Shown: one piece after another, positions 1-18,450 of the stretch
How positions within the stretch are numbered: the first letter of the stretch is position 1
Layout of the letters: each line of letters starts with the position of its first letter
Made by a program: the position numbers and the translations under genes
Notes under the pieces: generated by a model
What the model was told of the DNA's origin: nothing
Databases searched by the model: none
Seen by the model: only the letters and a program-made list of their open reading frames with translations
Assembly (NCBI GenBank): GCA_030549335.1
Contig: CM060188.1
Coordinates: 70,648,696-70,712,695 of the forward strand
Direction: 5' to 3'
From: Pontederia crassipes
Taxonomy: Eukaryota; Streptophyta; Magnoliopsida; Commelinales; Pontederiaceae
Length of the DNA: 64,000 bases

Positions 1-1776
1 AAGGAACGAATGGGACGCATAAAGCGTTGGGATACTATGATCATTATAATAAAAGTCGGGTCCGTACATAAAAAGCGTCCGCAGGCAACGAGGGGAAAAG
101 ACCACCATGCAGCGGGATCGGCGTACCCCGCGTACGTGAACATTATGCGGAGGAATCGTGGACGCGAGTCGGAGGTAAATGCGAAGAAGAGGGGAAACGT
201 GATCGGGAAAACGCCATAAATGACCCGGCATTATGTGAGAAGATCTCTGGAAACGGAGGAGGAGGAACACGTGAAACGGGAAACGAATAAGAAAACACGC
301 GCCATCATCGAATTAATTGTGAATCTTAATGTTATATTTATTATATTATATGGTTGATTTTGCTTCCCAAATACCTAAGTCGAAAAAACTTTCTTTTTTT
401 TCCATTTTACCTTTTCGAGGAAAAAAATGATAAAAAAAATCATTTAGACTCGTTTCCAACTTTGGGCAGTAGAATATTAGTTTTTTATATATATTTGAAT
501 GGAGTGAAATGTAATGATGAAAAATTAAAAAGTTGATATAATAGATTAATTTTATTTGTTGTTGGAATAAAATATAGGCAATTCAAATATAAAAATATAA
601 TTTTTTTTATTAATAAAAATAATAGTATAAATTTAAAATTAAATGTCTTATTTAAATACATCAAATTGTATTTTTAATAAAATAAAAAATGATGAAATGG
701 TAATTAACAAACAATATTAAATTAAATATTTTATTAAAAACATATTGCAGTTAATACAAAATTATTTTGTGAGAGAAATGTAAGAGAGAAAATAAGGAAA
801 AAAAATAAAATGAAAATTAGTTTAAAAAAAGGAGTTGTCACGTGAAAAAAAAATTTAAAAAAAAAAAGGTTAAATGGTGCTACTTATTAGATGGAAACGT
901 GACACTTGGTTCTGACATCAGATTTCAACATTCGCTCCATTAAACGCCAATGATAGAATTCATCGGAACCAAACTTCGCAGCCTAATTCATATAAATGCA
1001 TTATCAAAATAAAATTAAATAAATAAAATTATTGCAATTAATTTACGGTAAACCATAAGCAACTAATATATTTTACAAATATGAAAGTAATCAAAATAAC
1101 ACTATAATTTACAACTAAGAAATGTAAACCAACTGCCAACTATTATGTTTATTAAGATGAAAATTGTATAAAAAAAATTTTAAAACAAAAAGAAAAATAG
1201 TCACACTAAAATTTACAATCATGATATTAATTTCACTTTCACAAATATATTAATCAAATAAAATATTTAAAATTTTATAAAAATTTTATTATACAAAATA
1301 AATAATCATGTGTAATCTTATATAATTGTATAGGCTCTATAAGGGTTTCTAAGATTCTACAAAAAAATTTAAATTAATATTTGTATAAATTTAAGAGTCT
1401 AAATTTTTTTTAGTCGATTTGATTCATTTTTACTTACCTAAACTCTTAAACTCGAGTGTTTAACAATATTGTCTCCAACTTTACATCTTTTCCAACTCTT
1501 TTTCTTAACTTTACTTGTAATCAAACTACTTTTCAAGTATTAACTTATTTCAACAATTATCCTTTCGATTGGGTATGCTGGATCATTTTGCTGACATGGC
1601 ACATTGTTAAATAATATAATATAATAATTTATAAAAAAAATAACTACAAAAATATTGGTGCTCTCCTCCTCTCCCTCCGGCCACTAAGGAGACGATGTTA
1701 ATGCTCAGGCAGCCAAAGTGAGAGGGGGAGAGGTGCCGCCTACCTCTCCCTTTGTGTAGTGTGCGTAGAGACAAGG
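1..1776. other. Intergenic, no gene seen
   Basis: Positions 1-330 are GC-richer than what follows, but the only open frame (10-219) has no recognisable domain or splice partner. From about 330 on the sequence is AT-rich with frequent stops on both strands. A MITE-like copy lies at about 480-760. A short GC-rich tract at about 1660-1770 directly precedes the LTR-like start at 1777. CACGTG (G-box type) hexamers occur near 269 and 839, with no gene beside them to regulate. Confidence 0.5.
480..760 (+). repeat. MITE-like copy, family A (degenerate)
   Basis: The stretch beginning TTTGAATGGAGTGAAA, followed by AATAGATTAATTTTA-type sequence and long runs of AT, resembles the left end of the inverted-repeat element at 33053. 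Related sequence in the opposite orientation lies near 29240-29430, 33720-34092 and 56170-56510. It has no coding capacity. The assignment rests on visual similarity of the terminal 40-60 bases. Confidence 0.4.
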
Positions 1777-2073
1777 TGTAATACCATAATTTTTTTGAAA
1801 AATAAAAATTTATTTTAATAATTAAATTAATTCAAAAAGTAAAAGAAAATAAGAAAAAAATAAGTTCAAATTGGAATAGGAATTGTGATTGGACTATGAT
1901 TAGGTATTCAATTTTAAATTTGAATCCAATTATGAGATTAATTTCTATAGGAGTCACAATGAGAGTTAAAATAAACATTTTAAAAAAATATCAAAAGATA
2001 AAATAACAACTTTCAAAATTTAAAAGATATGAATGATACTTTTATTTAATTCTGGAAATTTAAGAATAATTAT

Positions 2074-2274
2074 GTTTGGGAGAGATAGAATAAAGAAAAC
2101 ATAATTAGAAGAGAACTAAGGATAAGTTTAAAGTAAAATAATTTTAGGACACCTAGGGAGACTTAAATTAGGGGTTTGGGAGAGATAGAATAAAGAAAAA
2201 ATAATTAGAAGAGAATTAGGGATTAAGTTTAAAGTAAAAAAATTTAGACTCCTAATGAGACTTAAACTAGGGGT
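2074..2274. repeat. Two-copy tandem duplication (~100 bp unit)
   Basis: The segment starting TTTGGGAGAGATAGAATAAA at about 2075 recurs at about 2175, with closely matching sequence through AGACTTAAAxTAGGGGTTT in both copies. The copies differ by a few substitutions and small indels. It lies upstream of the LTR TATA box, where tandem repeats often occur in U3 regions. Confidence 0.8.
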
Positions 2275-2437
2275 TTATAAGTTCAAAAAACAAAATATTA
2301 ATAAATTATTTTTTAAAAATATGAAAATAAAAATAGTGATGTTAATTAGTTATTTAATTATGAAAAATAAAAGATAAATTATGGATCAAAAGCAGTACGG
2401 GAAGTTCTACTTGAATCGAAACTTTGAGGCCTTTTCC

Positions 2438-2448
2438 TATAAATAAGA
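2438..2448 (+). promoter_or_regulatory. TATA box of the LTR promoter (putative)
   Basis: CTATAAATAAG is followed about 25 bases later by a pyrimidine-rich tract (CTCTCCTCCTTTC), the usual layout at a retrotransposon U3/R boundary. Activity is inferred; the element is clearly dead. Confidence 0.4.
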
Positions 2449-3952
2449 CTCAAGGTGTTCCTCTCCTCCTTTCACGCCTCTTTGTTTTTCTTATTGTTGT
2501 GCTCTTGTTTCTCATCGTCGGAATATTTCAAATTTAATTCTTATATGATCATATGTTATGATTGATAAGTAATATGATATATGTGTTAAGATATGAGTTA
2601 TAAGTCAAAGTGTTCTTAAGGCATGAAAACATTATTTTTCAAAATGTGAAAAATATAAAAATATATTTGTTCTCAAAGGTTAAGGCATGCTAAAAATGAT
2701 TTTTAATAAATTTTAGGTGGGGTTTTGTTTTAGGTAAAATGAGGTAGAAAAATAGGAAAATTTGTCAAATATTCTGACAAAAAAATATATTTTGATACGT
2801 TGCTTATTTATTTTTATAAATATTTTTTTAATCCAAATTGGAGGTAGTTACTTATTTACATGTAATGTTTTTAGTACATTTACTTACTGACCCTTGCATG
2901 TAAATAAGTCAAAGACCAAGACCAAAATGGTTCATTATCTCTTACTCTTACAACCTTTTACCATATCTTTCTACTAACTTACCTGCTCTATCCGAAAAGG
3001 GAAAATCTTACATCTCAAGTGAAACCGGAGGAAAAAGGATTTAAGGTTCATCTTAAGGTAAGTTCTTGCATGATCCTTATGTGATTGCAAATCATATAAG
3101 TTTGCAAATATGGTTTCCCCAGTCTCATTTCCTCTTCTCACTCCCTAATTTCGTTTTATTGTGATGGGTGAGGAAATCAAACCCTAAATTCTTGTAAGGG
3201 AGAACAAACCCTAATTTGAAGTAAATTTGAATATAAAAACCTAGTTGGATGTTGCATGTCTTCGGATTGTTTAAAAATCATAAAATTAATTATGGTTAAT
3301 CCCCTATGAGTGTAGCCTTTAGACTGTCACCTGAATTTATAAATTAGGTATTAAATCCAATATGTTATATATATTTGATAATTTAGGGTCAATAGCATAT
3401 TGAGGTGAAATCATTTTGAAAAGGATGTTTCTATAAAAAGTTATAAATGATTAATCAAACCCTTATGAGATTGCCATGAGGAAATTTAGAGTAGGCTGTG
3501 TTGGTACTTGTGAAATTACTTATGAAATTTATTGTGCTCAGTACCAATGGATATAAAATATAGGGATTTTATAAGTTATACCTGTGAAAGTATAAGTTTA
3601 ACGAAAATTTAAATTATCGGAGAATGAATTGTTTGCTCATTAATATAAATCACACAATCAAGGTCATTCAATTTGTCAGAACACAAAATTAACATAAAGT
3701 TTAGGTTAAATGTTTATCTTTCTAAGGACCAATCATAATGAGATAAAAGTTCAATGTTTTTATTGCTTCAATTTGGATAAGCATATGTTAAAAAATGAAT
3801 AAATAAAATAACATGACGAGATTGGGTTATGTATATTATGCTTATTTCATCGAGTATATAGCCTGCGGGGGTACGAGTGGAACTTTTGTGATTGATAGAT
3901 TAATTAAGTTATACAACTGAATATGATCCATGATATAAATAGGATTATATGG

Positions 3953-3965
3953 TGGTATGAGTAGG
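3953..3965 (+). other. Degenerate tRNA-Met primer-binding site
   Basis: TGGTATGAGTAGG followed by GTTGC resembles the plant LTR-retrotransposon primer-binding sequence TGGTATCAGAGC, complementary to initiator tRNA-Met. It sits between the LTR-like sequence and gag, as expected. Several mismatches show decay. Confidence 0.4.
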
Positions 3966-4205
3966 GTTGCTTCATCTAGGTGAAATACTATTTGGGTTAT
4001 ACAAAGAAACAAATTTAGGTATTAATGTTATATGATTAATATTTTTTACGTGGATTGCAAATGGAACCAGAAACTGAAAGAAGCTCAGAAGATTGCAAGA
4101 TAGCAATGATGTTACTAGCCCTATAGTGGGAGTTGCTGGAAGATGTGAAAATAGGGAAGAGCAAGATTGGCAAGTCTCATTAGAGAATGAAGTGGAGACG
4201 TTCAT

Positions 4206-4718
4206 ATGGCCCCTCCAATTTTTAAGGATGATAACGACGAAATTCCAACAGGAACTTGGATAAACACCATGGAGAAAATATTTGAACAAATGTATTGCTT
4301 TAAGAGTTGGAAGGTGCCTTTAACAACCCTCCATCTTGATGAAAAGGCAAGATGGTGGTGGATGGTTATTAAGATAAATAAATTTGTGGGCAATGAAATT
4401 ATTCCATGGAGGGATTTTGTAAGAAAATTCCAAAAGAAATATCCCCTAACCTTAACTAAGAAAGAAGAGTAATATAAAGGCATAGCATTTATCATCTTCT
4501 ACATGTTCAAGTGAGTAGATGTAATTACAAGAATGGAAGGAGTACGACGATTTATTGATGGATTAACGCCTAAAACTAGAGATAGGGTTAAAAAGCATAA
4601 TTCTAAGACCTTTGATGGGGCTTTAAGGTGGGCAATCTACATAGAAGAGACTAAAAATGAAAACAAAAAATACCTTACTCCTATGATGGCATGCCTCGTG
4701 CAAATAAATATAGAATAG
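4206..4718 (+). pseudogene. Degenerate Ty3/gypsy gag fragment
   Basis: Two open pieces (4206-4472 and 4533-4718) together resemble the gag capsid region of plant Ty3/gypsy elements. The first has the pattern of a tryptophan-rich core ending in KARWWWMV followed by WRDFVRKFQKKY. The second has RRFIDGLTPKTRDRV, like the conserved FxxGLxPxxR segment. Stop codons at 4470-4472 and about 4512 interrupt it. The tail up to about 4860 is Lys/Glu-rich. No protease, reverse transcriptase or integrase follows, because the sequence switches at about 4870 to a piece of a different LTR family. It cannot encode a working capsid. Confidence 0.7.
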
Positions 4719-4879
4719 TAGCAAATTATTTTCCAAATGTGGAAGGGTTGACACCTCCAATGGGGATGCTTGGGTAAAGAACAAGGAAAATATCAAGAAA
4801 AAAGGAAACGAGAGCAAGGAGAAGAAAAATAAGACAACAAACAAAGAATCATCTGCCCTTATATCATATCCAAAAGGTA

Positions 4880-5420
4880 AGTTGATTTAGCTTACTTTTT
4901 GTATTCACTGAATTTGGTGTGATATTGATTGCGATATGTATTAAATATATTTTGGATATGTTATTATGAAAAGCATGTTGGAATGTTTGATCAATTGACT
5001 ATACATTGAAAAACATATGTTATGGATGATTTTGTAAAATGCAATTCTATTTTATTTAAATGAGTATTTGATGTAATTTATCTTTTGATATTCGATATAT
5101 AGTTGTTATGCGATGAATGCATATATGATGGTTGGAGCTAAGTGTTACATCGCTAATTATGATGGGAGCCACTTCTAGAATTCAATTCATCATTTTGTTC
5201 CTCATAAATAAGATGAGTTAGATTGGAGCTAAGTATCATACGAAGTTAAGTGCTACATCGTAAGAATTCATGGTGGAGCCACTTCTAAAATTCGTAGGTG
5301 TCACATCTGATGAGGTAGAATAGAGCTAAGTGTTAATCGTTGATAATGATGTGAGTCACATTTAGAGTTCACATACTGATTACATAAACTGGTCAGTTGG
5401 TGATCATTAGATGTGAAAAT
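4880..5420 (+). repeat. Fragment of the 3.5-kb LTR family
   Basis: The segment matches the reverse complement of about 25530-24890 inside the solo LTR. Shared landmarks are AAGGTAAGTTGATTT near 4876, the thrice-repeated GGAGCTAAGTG...ACATC units (near 5135, 5228 and 5310), GAGCCACTTCTAGA, and GGTCAGTTGGTGATC near 5390. The orientation is opposite to that copy on the chromosome. It abuts the gag remnant, so a deletion or nested insertion joined the two. Confidence 0.8.
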
Positions 5421-5699
5421 TCACTATATTTTAGAAGAGGTTTAAAAAATAATCTTACGTAATGAAAAGACAATTTAGTTCATTTATTCGCTTGGCAATG
5501 ATATAAAAAGGAGATGCAGACAATTCGAGACGTCTTCTTGCTTTTGCATAGTTGAAAATCAAGAAACCGGGTTGGAATAATATTTTTATTCAGATATTTG
5601 TCTTTAAAAGATTATATAAAGAAGTATAGTGAATGTACAAGTTGGAAATGTTAGAATTTCATTTCCTTTCGAGAAAATGCATGCATTTTATGCATACAC

Positions 5700-6290
5700 A
5701 TATATAGTGGCGGACCTACGTTGATAGGAACGAGGTCGATTGACCCCACTAGCTTTTGGGTTATATATTTTCGATCGAAAAAAACCAACCGCTACTTCGG
5801 ATCTATTTTTAAAATTAAAAAACACCCTAAATTCATTTTGAAAAAAATAAAAACCACCTTCTAGCTGATCAGTTTTTTCGGATGCTTTTTTTGGAGCCCT
5901 ATTTTTATATAATTATATTTTTAAAATATATAGGATAAATTAAAATTAATATAAAATATCTAATTTTATATTAAATATAAAATATACTACTAAAATTTTA
6001 AATTAATGAAATTAGAGTTTGATAATGTGATAGAAAAGTATGAAAATTTATACAAAAAATATTATATCTATTATAAAAGAATTGATAATATATGTATTAA
6101 TTATATAAATAAAAAAGGCTCCACAGGCCCTTACGATTTTTCGGGCGGGGGTCTAATTTTAGCGGATGAATTTTAATTTATTTAAAACTATCATAAATTA
6201 TATTCGAGTCCTTAATTTTTTTATTTTTTCGAGTCAAGTGAATTTTTTGGGTTAGTCAATTTTTTCTTACACCTCTAATATAATCATATT
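5700..6290 (+). repeat. Dispersed repeat B, copy 1
   Basis: From about 5870 to 6280 this parallels 46980-47390 in the same order. Both share ACTAAAATTTTAAA, AAATTAGAG, a TATGAAA segment, TTAATTATATAAATAAAAAA, TTTTTTCGGG/TCGAGTGAG-type sequence, and a TTTTTTCTTACAC end. A partial third copy lies at about 54300-54500. There is no coding capacity. The class is unknown; the start (AGTGGCGGACCTACG) resembles the GC-containing ends seen on some plant DNA transposons. Confidence 0.6.
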
Positions 6291-7180
6291 ATCTTTAATA
6301 AGATATTTTTAGAATTGTATCCTATTTAAAAAATAAGAAGTAAATTTATAAAATATCTTTTCATAATTAATATATTTGATTTCTTCCTTCTCAAACAAAC
6401 ACTTAACCGAATAAAATTCTCCCAAAACACCCTCTCTTGTCGCACTTTTATTTTTTTTAATCACTTGATCTTCTTTCTCCCAACTACCCAAGCCTCAACG
6501 TGTGAACCGTCCAAGAGGTAATATGTAATAATCTCTTTCTTCTTGTTCACAGCCTTTGAAGGTTTAGGTAATAATATGTTTCATCTACTAATCTTGTTTC
6601 TCGCTAGAAAAATAAAAGACTGTAAAGTGAGAAAAAAATCAGATATTAGGATTGTAAAAAATTAATCTTAAAAAATCAGATCTTATGATTATAAAAAATT
6701 AATCATTTTTAAGATTATTTTTTCTTATTATCAGATCATAGGATTATAAGAAAACTAAACAAGATTGTGAAAAATAGATTACAAAGTCCAATCGGAGATT
6801 AGTTTATGAATGATTATTTGATTTGTTATATTGAAAATGATGTATTTGATAATATGGATAATGAGCTGATTATTAAAAAATTTCAAAATATGAGATATCG
6901 AGAACAATTGTAATAATATTTAGAATTAGTTCTTTTAATATATAATTTATTTTTATATTATTATAAGCTTTATTTAAAAAGTTATATTTTACACCCATCG
7001 ACTCCGAGGTCATAGGTGCGCGTGCGCTGCGATACTGTGCGCCTTTCATTTTCATTAACACGATCGTTCATGAAATTAAAATCCAAGCGTTCATTAGTGT
7101 ATCATATGTTTATACTGTCATTTCCTTATCCTTTTTTTTCAAAGGTTTGTACGGTTTCCCAATATGTACCTTGCGGCCTT
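6291..7180. other. Intergenic, AT-rich, no gene seen
   Basis: Short open frames only, with no motif or splice structure. A local repeat of AATCAGATNTTAGGATTGTAAAAAATTAATC-like sequence appears twice near 6635-6720. Nothing else can be supported. Confidence 0.5.
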
Positions 7181-7237
7181 ACGTATTAGTCCCTCCTCCA
7201 AAGGCCAAAGCCAAGGCCCCAGAGCCGAAAGGGAAGA

Positions 7238-7263
7238 TCTCTCTCTCTCTCTCTCTCTCTCTC
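7238..7263. repeat. (CT)n microsatellite
   Basis: An uninterrupted run of about 13 CT units lies upstream of the extensin-like gene, where CT/GA tracts are common in plant promoters. Confidence 0.95.
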
Positions 7264-7462
7264 GTAGAGAGGCAGGCTGCCGTAGTTATTATATGGAATT
7301 CTTCAGCAATCTGCTGTAGTTCATGATCGTAATGCAAGGTAAGACTAAGAACTATGAAACGCATTCACAGACTTCCTCAGGTGTGGCACACCGGACGATA
7401 TCTCTCGGGACTCCTCGCACCAGACACCATCAATGCATTTCCCATCGATCACCGCACAACTC

Positions 7463-7470
7463 CTATATAC
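7463..7470 (+). promoter_or_regulatory. TATA box of the extensin-like gene (putative)
   Basis: CTATATAC stands about 270 bases before the chosen start codon, with a pyrimidine-rich leader (CTTCCTTCCCC and similar) between. It would place transcription start near 7495. No competing TATA element is closer. Confidence 0.4.
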
Positions 7471-7730
7471 AAGTCTTTCGTTCCTTCAGCTAATTCCCCC
7501 TTCCATGCATGAATGCTTTTGCAGAAGCATTCACAGTCGGTCGTTGCTCCATTTCTGCACCCAAATTTATGAGAGGCTTTCATTTGTAGCAGCCAGGCAC
7601 AAGCACCAACGTATTCCAACTCCCAAGTTGTCATTCCTTCCTTCCCCGTCTCCCATTCGCTTATAATGCAACCTCAGGCAGCTGCTTGATTCTGCATTGC
7701 ATGCATGCTCCTGAGCTCCAGGATTCGGAC

Positions 7731-10034
7731 ATGGAAGGTTGCGGTTCCACGCTGCACTACTGCCTCCTCTTCAAGTTCCTTGTGGTGCTGCTGTTTCTGA
7801 TGCTCACAATGTTCTCCAGCACCACTTCAGCTGTAGAGGAAACACGAGCCAGAGCGCACCTCACACACCCTCGCGCACATGCAAATCCAGTTGCAGAAGA
7901 AGGGGTACGAGGCAGATCCAGCAGTGGGGTTCCTGGAAGTATAAGCAGCAGCAGCAGAAGAAGAAGAGGAAGCAGGAAGCGAGGGCCTTCTCATCATCGC
8001 CGGCGCCGGTCGTGTGATCCCCTCTTCCGCTATTTGTTCGGAACGTGCGGCTGTTGGCCCTTCCGTCCTCTCCCATGCCCTGACAACCCGTTCTTCTTCC
8101 CCGCCCGGCCACCATCACCACCTCGATGTCGCCATCGGTCGTCTCCCCATTTTCACGTATGCCCACCATCCCCTACCGTTCCTTACGCCGCACCACCTCC
8201 GCCGACGCCTGCAGCCTCCTCACCACCTCCTGCCCCGCGCCCTCCTGCGTCACCTGTTTCTCCAGCATTGTCGCCACCTTTGTTTCCTCCTCCTCCTCCT
8301 CAGCCTCCTCCACCACCACCATCTCCTCCTCCTGTGCCTCCTGTGGTGTCGCAGCCACCGCCTGTCACGTGTCCATGCCCACCGCGTGTAGCACCTTTGC
8401 CTCCGCCTCTGGCTCCTTCCTCGCCACCACCAGTGCCCTTTCCGCCACCTCTTGTGCCTTCGCCACCACCCCCAGTTCCATCGCCACCGCACCAGGTGCC
8501 TTATCTGCCACCTTTCCTTCCTTTACTACCGCCTCCGGTTCCTCTGCCGCCGCCGCCTGTGCCTTCGCCACCACCTCCAGTGCCTTGTCCGTCACCTCCG
8601 CCATCACTGCCCCCACCGCCGCCGCCTGTGCCTTCGCCACCACCTCTGGTGCCTTGTCCGTCACCTCCGTCATCATTGCCCCCACCGCCAAGGCTACTGC
8701 CATGGCCAACGCCAACAATTTGTGCGCCACCACCACCGGCGTGTCCACCGTCTTCGCCGCCGCCGTCACAATCGCCGCCGATTTGCTGGCTGCTGCCACC
8801 TCTGGTTTGTCCGCCGCCACTAATCTGCCCACCGCTAGTTTGTCCTCCACCGACTAATTGTACGCCACCACCTATTACATGTCACCCAATGCCACCACCT
8901 CCTTTAGTCCCGTCACCACCACTTCCATCGCCGCCGCTCATCTCACCACCTCCTTTAGTCTCGTCACCACCACCTCCATCGCCGCCGCTCATCTCACCAC
9001 CTCCCCCGCCGTCATTAGTCCCTTCACCAACAGCCAGACCTCCTCCAACGTTACCACCACCGTCGCCATTGCTGCCCTCACCACCTACTCCTCCCACGCT
9101 ACCATTTCCTCCGCCGACTATCCCTTCACCATCTCCGCCGTCACCACCACCACTTCCTCCGCCGATAGCACAGCCGCCTCCGGCGCCACTAGTCCCTTCG
9201 CCGCCGCCCATCACGTTATTGCCCGCTCCACCTCTTAACCCTCCTCCGCAGGCACCGGGTGCAATTACACCCTCGCCGAGCGTTCCAATATCGCGGCCGC
9301 CGCCACCACCTCCTTCCCCGACCATGCCGATATCCCCTGACCTACCACTTCCTCCGCCATTGCTCCCTTCACCGACAGCCCAGCCACCTCCGTCACCAAT
9401 AATACCTCCGCCATTATTCCCTACGCCGGCAGCGCAACCGCCTTCGACGGCATTTAATCCGCCGCCCGCCATCCCTTCGCCGCCGGCGTCAGGTGCAATC
9501 ACACAACCAAGTGCTCCGACTCCACCGTCGCCCGTCTCACCTCTTGTGCCCTCGCCGCCCCCTCCAGACGACCCGAAACCTTCGCCTTTGGTCCCCGTAG
9601 TCTCCACTCCGCCGCCAACAGAAGAAATCCTCTCACCACCCCTTGTGCCGGCATTGGTCAGCTCACCACCACCAATACTCCCCTTCCTCCCCCCTGTTAT
9701 AATTCCGACGCCAACTTCTCCAGATGGGTCAGACCAAACACCGCCGATGACTCTTCCGCCGGCAATTCCATTCGATAGCTCACCGCCACCGATACTCCCC
9801 TTCCTGCCTCCTATCATAAATCCGGCGCCGACTTCTCCAGACGGATCCGACCAACCATCGCCGACGATCCTCCCACCGGTGATTCCATTCGACCCACCTC
9901 CATTTACTTTTCCACCGCCGGAGGACTCCACGCCCCCTGTAGCAGGTTTCAACTCGCCGGGGTTGCCATCTCCTCCTCTGGTTCCATTCGAGAGTCCTCC
10001 GGCGCTGCTTCCACCGCCAACAAACGAGGACTAG
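7731..10034 (+). CDS. Extensin-like proline-rich secreted protein
   Basis: Single-exon gene of 767 codons if translation starts at ATG 7731. An in-frame ATG at 7701 would add ten residues. I prefer 7731 because it gives a classic signal peptide: MEGCGS, then a hydrophobic core (LLFKFLVVLLFLMLTM), ending near SSTTSA. Residues about 60-130 are Arg/Ser-rich with a few Cys (CDPLFRY, CGCWPF). The rest is almost entirely Pro/Ser/Leu/Val repeats such as VPSPPPPVP and SPPLVPSPP. These include Ser-Pro3/4 blocks, which in extensins are hydroxylated and arabinosylated; extensins are structural cell-wall glycoproteins. Tyr cross-link motifs (YxY) are essentially absent, so it is closer to proline-rich extensin-like proteins than to classical cross-linking extensins. 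No LRR or kinase domain is present. It is convergent with the adenylate kinase gene. The C-terminal end looks truncated (next entry). Confidence 0.75.
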   Translation: MEGCGSTLHYCLLFKFLVVLLFLMLTMFSSTTSAVEETRARAHLTHPRAHANPVAEEGVRGRSSSGVPGSISSSSRRRRGSRKRGPSHHRRRRSCDPLFRYLFGTCGCWPFRPLPCPDNPFFFPARPPSPPRCRHRSSPHFHVCPPSPTVPYAAPPPPTPAASSPPPAPRPPASPVSPALSPPLFPPPPPQPPPPPPSPPPVPPVVSQPPPVTCPCPPRVAPLPPPLAPSSPPPVPFPPPLVPSPPPPVPSPPHQVPYLPPFLPLLPPPVPLPPPPVPSPPPPVPCPSPPPSLPPPPPPVPSPPPLVPCPSPPSSLPPPPRLLPWPTPTICAPPPPACPPSSPPPSQSPPICWLLPPLVCPPPLICPPLVCPPPTNCTPPPITCHPMPPPPLVPSPPLPSPPLISPPPLVSSPPPPSPPLISPPPPPSLVPSPTARPPPTLPPPSPLLPSPPTPPTLPFPPPTIPSPSPPSPPPLPPPIAQPPPAPLVPSPPPITLLPAPPLNPPPQAPGAITPSPSVPISRPPPPPPSPTMPISPDLPLPPPLLPSPTAQPPPSPIIPPPLFPTPAAQPPSTAFNPPPAIPSPPASGAITQPSAPTPPSPVSPLVPSPPPPDDPKPSPLVPVVSTPPPTEEILSPPLVPALVSSPPPILPFLPPVIIPTPTSPDGSDQTPPMTLPPAIPFDSSPPPILPFLPPIINPAPTSPDGSDQPSPTILPPVIPFDPPPFTFPPPEDSTPPVAGFNSPGLPSPPLVPFESPPALLPPPTNED

Positions 10035-10263
10035 CCGTCCATTGATCTCCCGCCGCCATTGGTTCCGATATATGATAGCCCTCCTTTGAACCTTCCTCTG
10101 TCACCTGAGATACCAACTTATAGCTCCCCGCCCATGTTGTTGTTGCCTCCACCATTGGTGCCGGTCGTCAGAAAGTTTGCAACCTCCAGCAGAGACGGAT
10201 GAGCCTGTGCTCTCTCCGCCACCTTCATTTCCCTCTAGTGCTTCTCAAGTCACCTTCAGGTAA
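10035..10263 (+). pseudogene. Decayed C-terminal extension of the extensin-like gene
   Basis: Right after the TAG at 10032-10034 the same frame stays open for 55 codons and is still proline-rich (PPPLVPIYDSPPLNLPLSPE). It ends at a TGA at 10200-10202. Moving one base near 10165-10170 opens a frame with SESLQPPAETDEPVLSPPPS, ending at a TAA at 10261-10263. That peptide parallels the upstream VVSTPPPTEEILSPP block. The simplest reading is that the ancestral protein ran to 10263 and was shortened by one nonsense mutation, with one frameshift after it. An assembly error is possible. Confidence 0.6.
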
Positions 10264-10832
10264 AACGCTTTTGATAAAGAACTCGTGAGAGAGAAAGATA
10301 TCACTCAACTTATTGTTCTTTGATGAAAGCGTAACATGCAACCTTCAAAAAATAGCTTGCAACTGCGTTAAGATAGTAAATGAATGGGTCTCTTTTGCAA
10401 CAAATGTACTATGCAATCCTTCAATGAAAACAACTTGCAAAGCTTCCACCAAAAAAAAAAGGCTTCTAAAAGTGCAGAGTAATTGATGAGCAAACAGAGG
10501 CTTAGAGAAATAAAAAAACAAGACCATCAACACTTGGTAACATTTCATTTTGGCGTCCTTTAAATCTCAATGTAGAAGATTCCATCAAGATACATGATTT
10601 ACCAATCAAGAAAGACACATTTCATTAAAGAAATATACAGAGCTGATCATCTTCATTATAGTTTCCACCGTGGAACTAATCCACATTTTCTCATTCCACT
10701 CTGGTCCTCGAGAATTTCGTGTATCCAAGCCGATATTCTGGGAACACAAGCCACAAAAAAATTATGCTTGAAATTTTGTTACCTTTCGACATGAAGCACC
10801 TGCTTCGCCCTCGGAGGAAGTCTCTTTCTTGT
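10264..10832. other. Spacer between convergent genes (3' UTRs)
   Basis: This holds the presumed 3' UTRs of the extensin-like gene (+) and the adenylate kinase (-). Short open frames at 10345-10548 and 10594-10794 show no domain. Nothing else was seen. Confidence 0.5.

Positions 10833-18450
<7,618 letters not shown>

Larger units (their letters stand above)
1777..3950 (+). mobile_element. Putative 5' LTR of a Ty3/gypsy-like retrotransposon
   Basis: The stretch starts TGTAATACC, a common start of plant Ty3/gypsy LTRs. It contains a TATA-type promoter at 2438-2448 and ends just before a primer-binding-site-like sequence at 3953. A gag remnant follows. No matching 3' LTR is present in the window, so the right boundary is inferred from the primer-binding site rather than from an LTR pair. 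Internal sequence is AT-rich, with a 100-bp tandem duplication at 2074-2274. Confidence 0.5.

Noticed and set aside
4202..4495. 97-codon minus-strand frame over the gag remnant
   Set aside because: Antisense shadow; the plus strand shows gag-like motifs.
8126..8857. Ser/Thr/Ala-rich and Val/Ala-rich frames on both strands across the extensin-like gene
   Set aside because: They are alternative-frame readings of the same GC-rich repeats; the signal peptide and Ser-Pro blocks are only in the chosen frame.
8882..9952. 356-codon glycine-rich open frame on the minus strand
   Set aside because: It is the exact antisense of the proline-rich coding region (CCN codons read backwards give GGN). It has no signal peptide or start context of its own.
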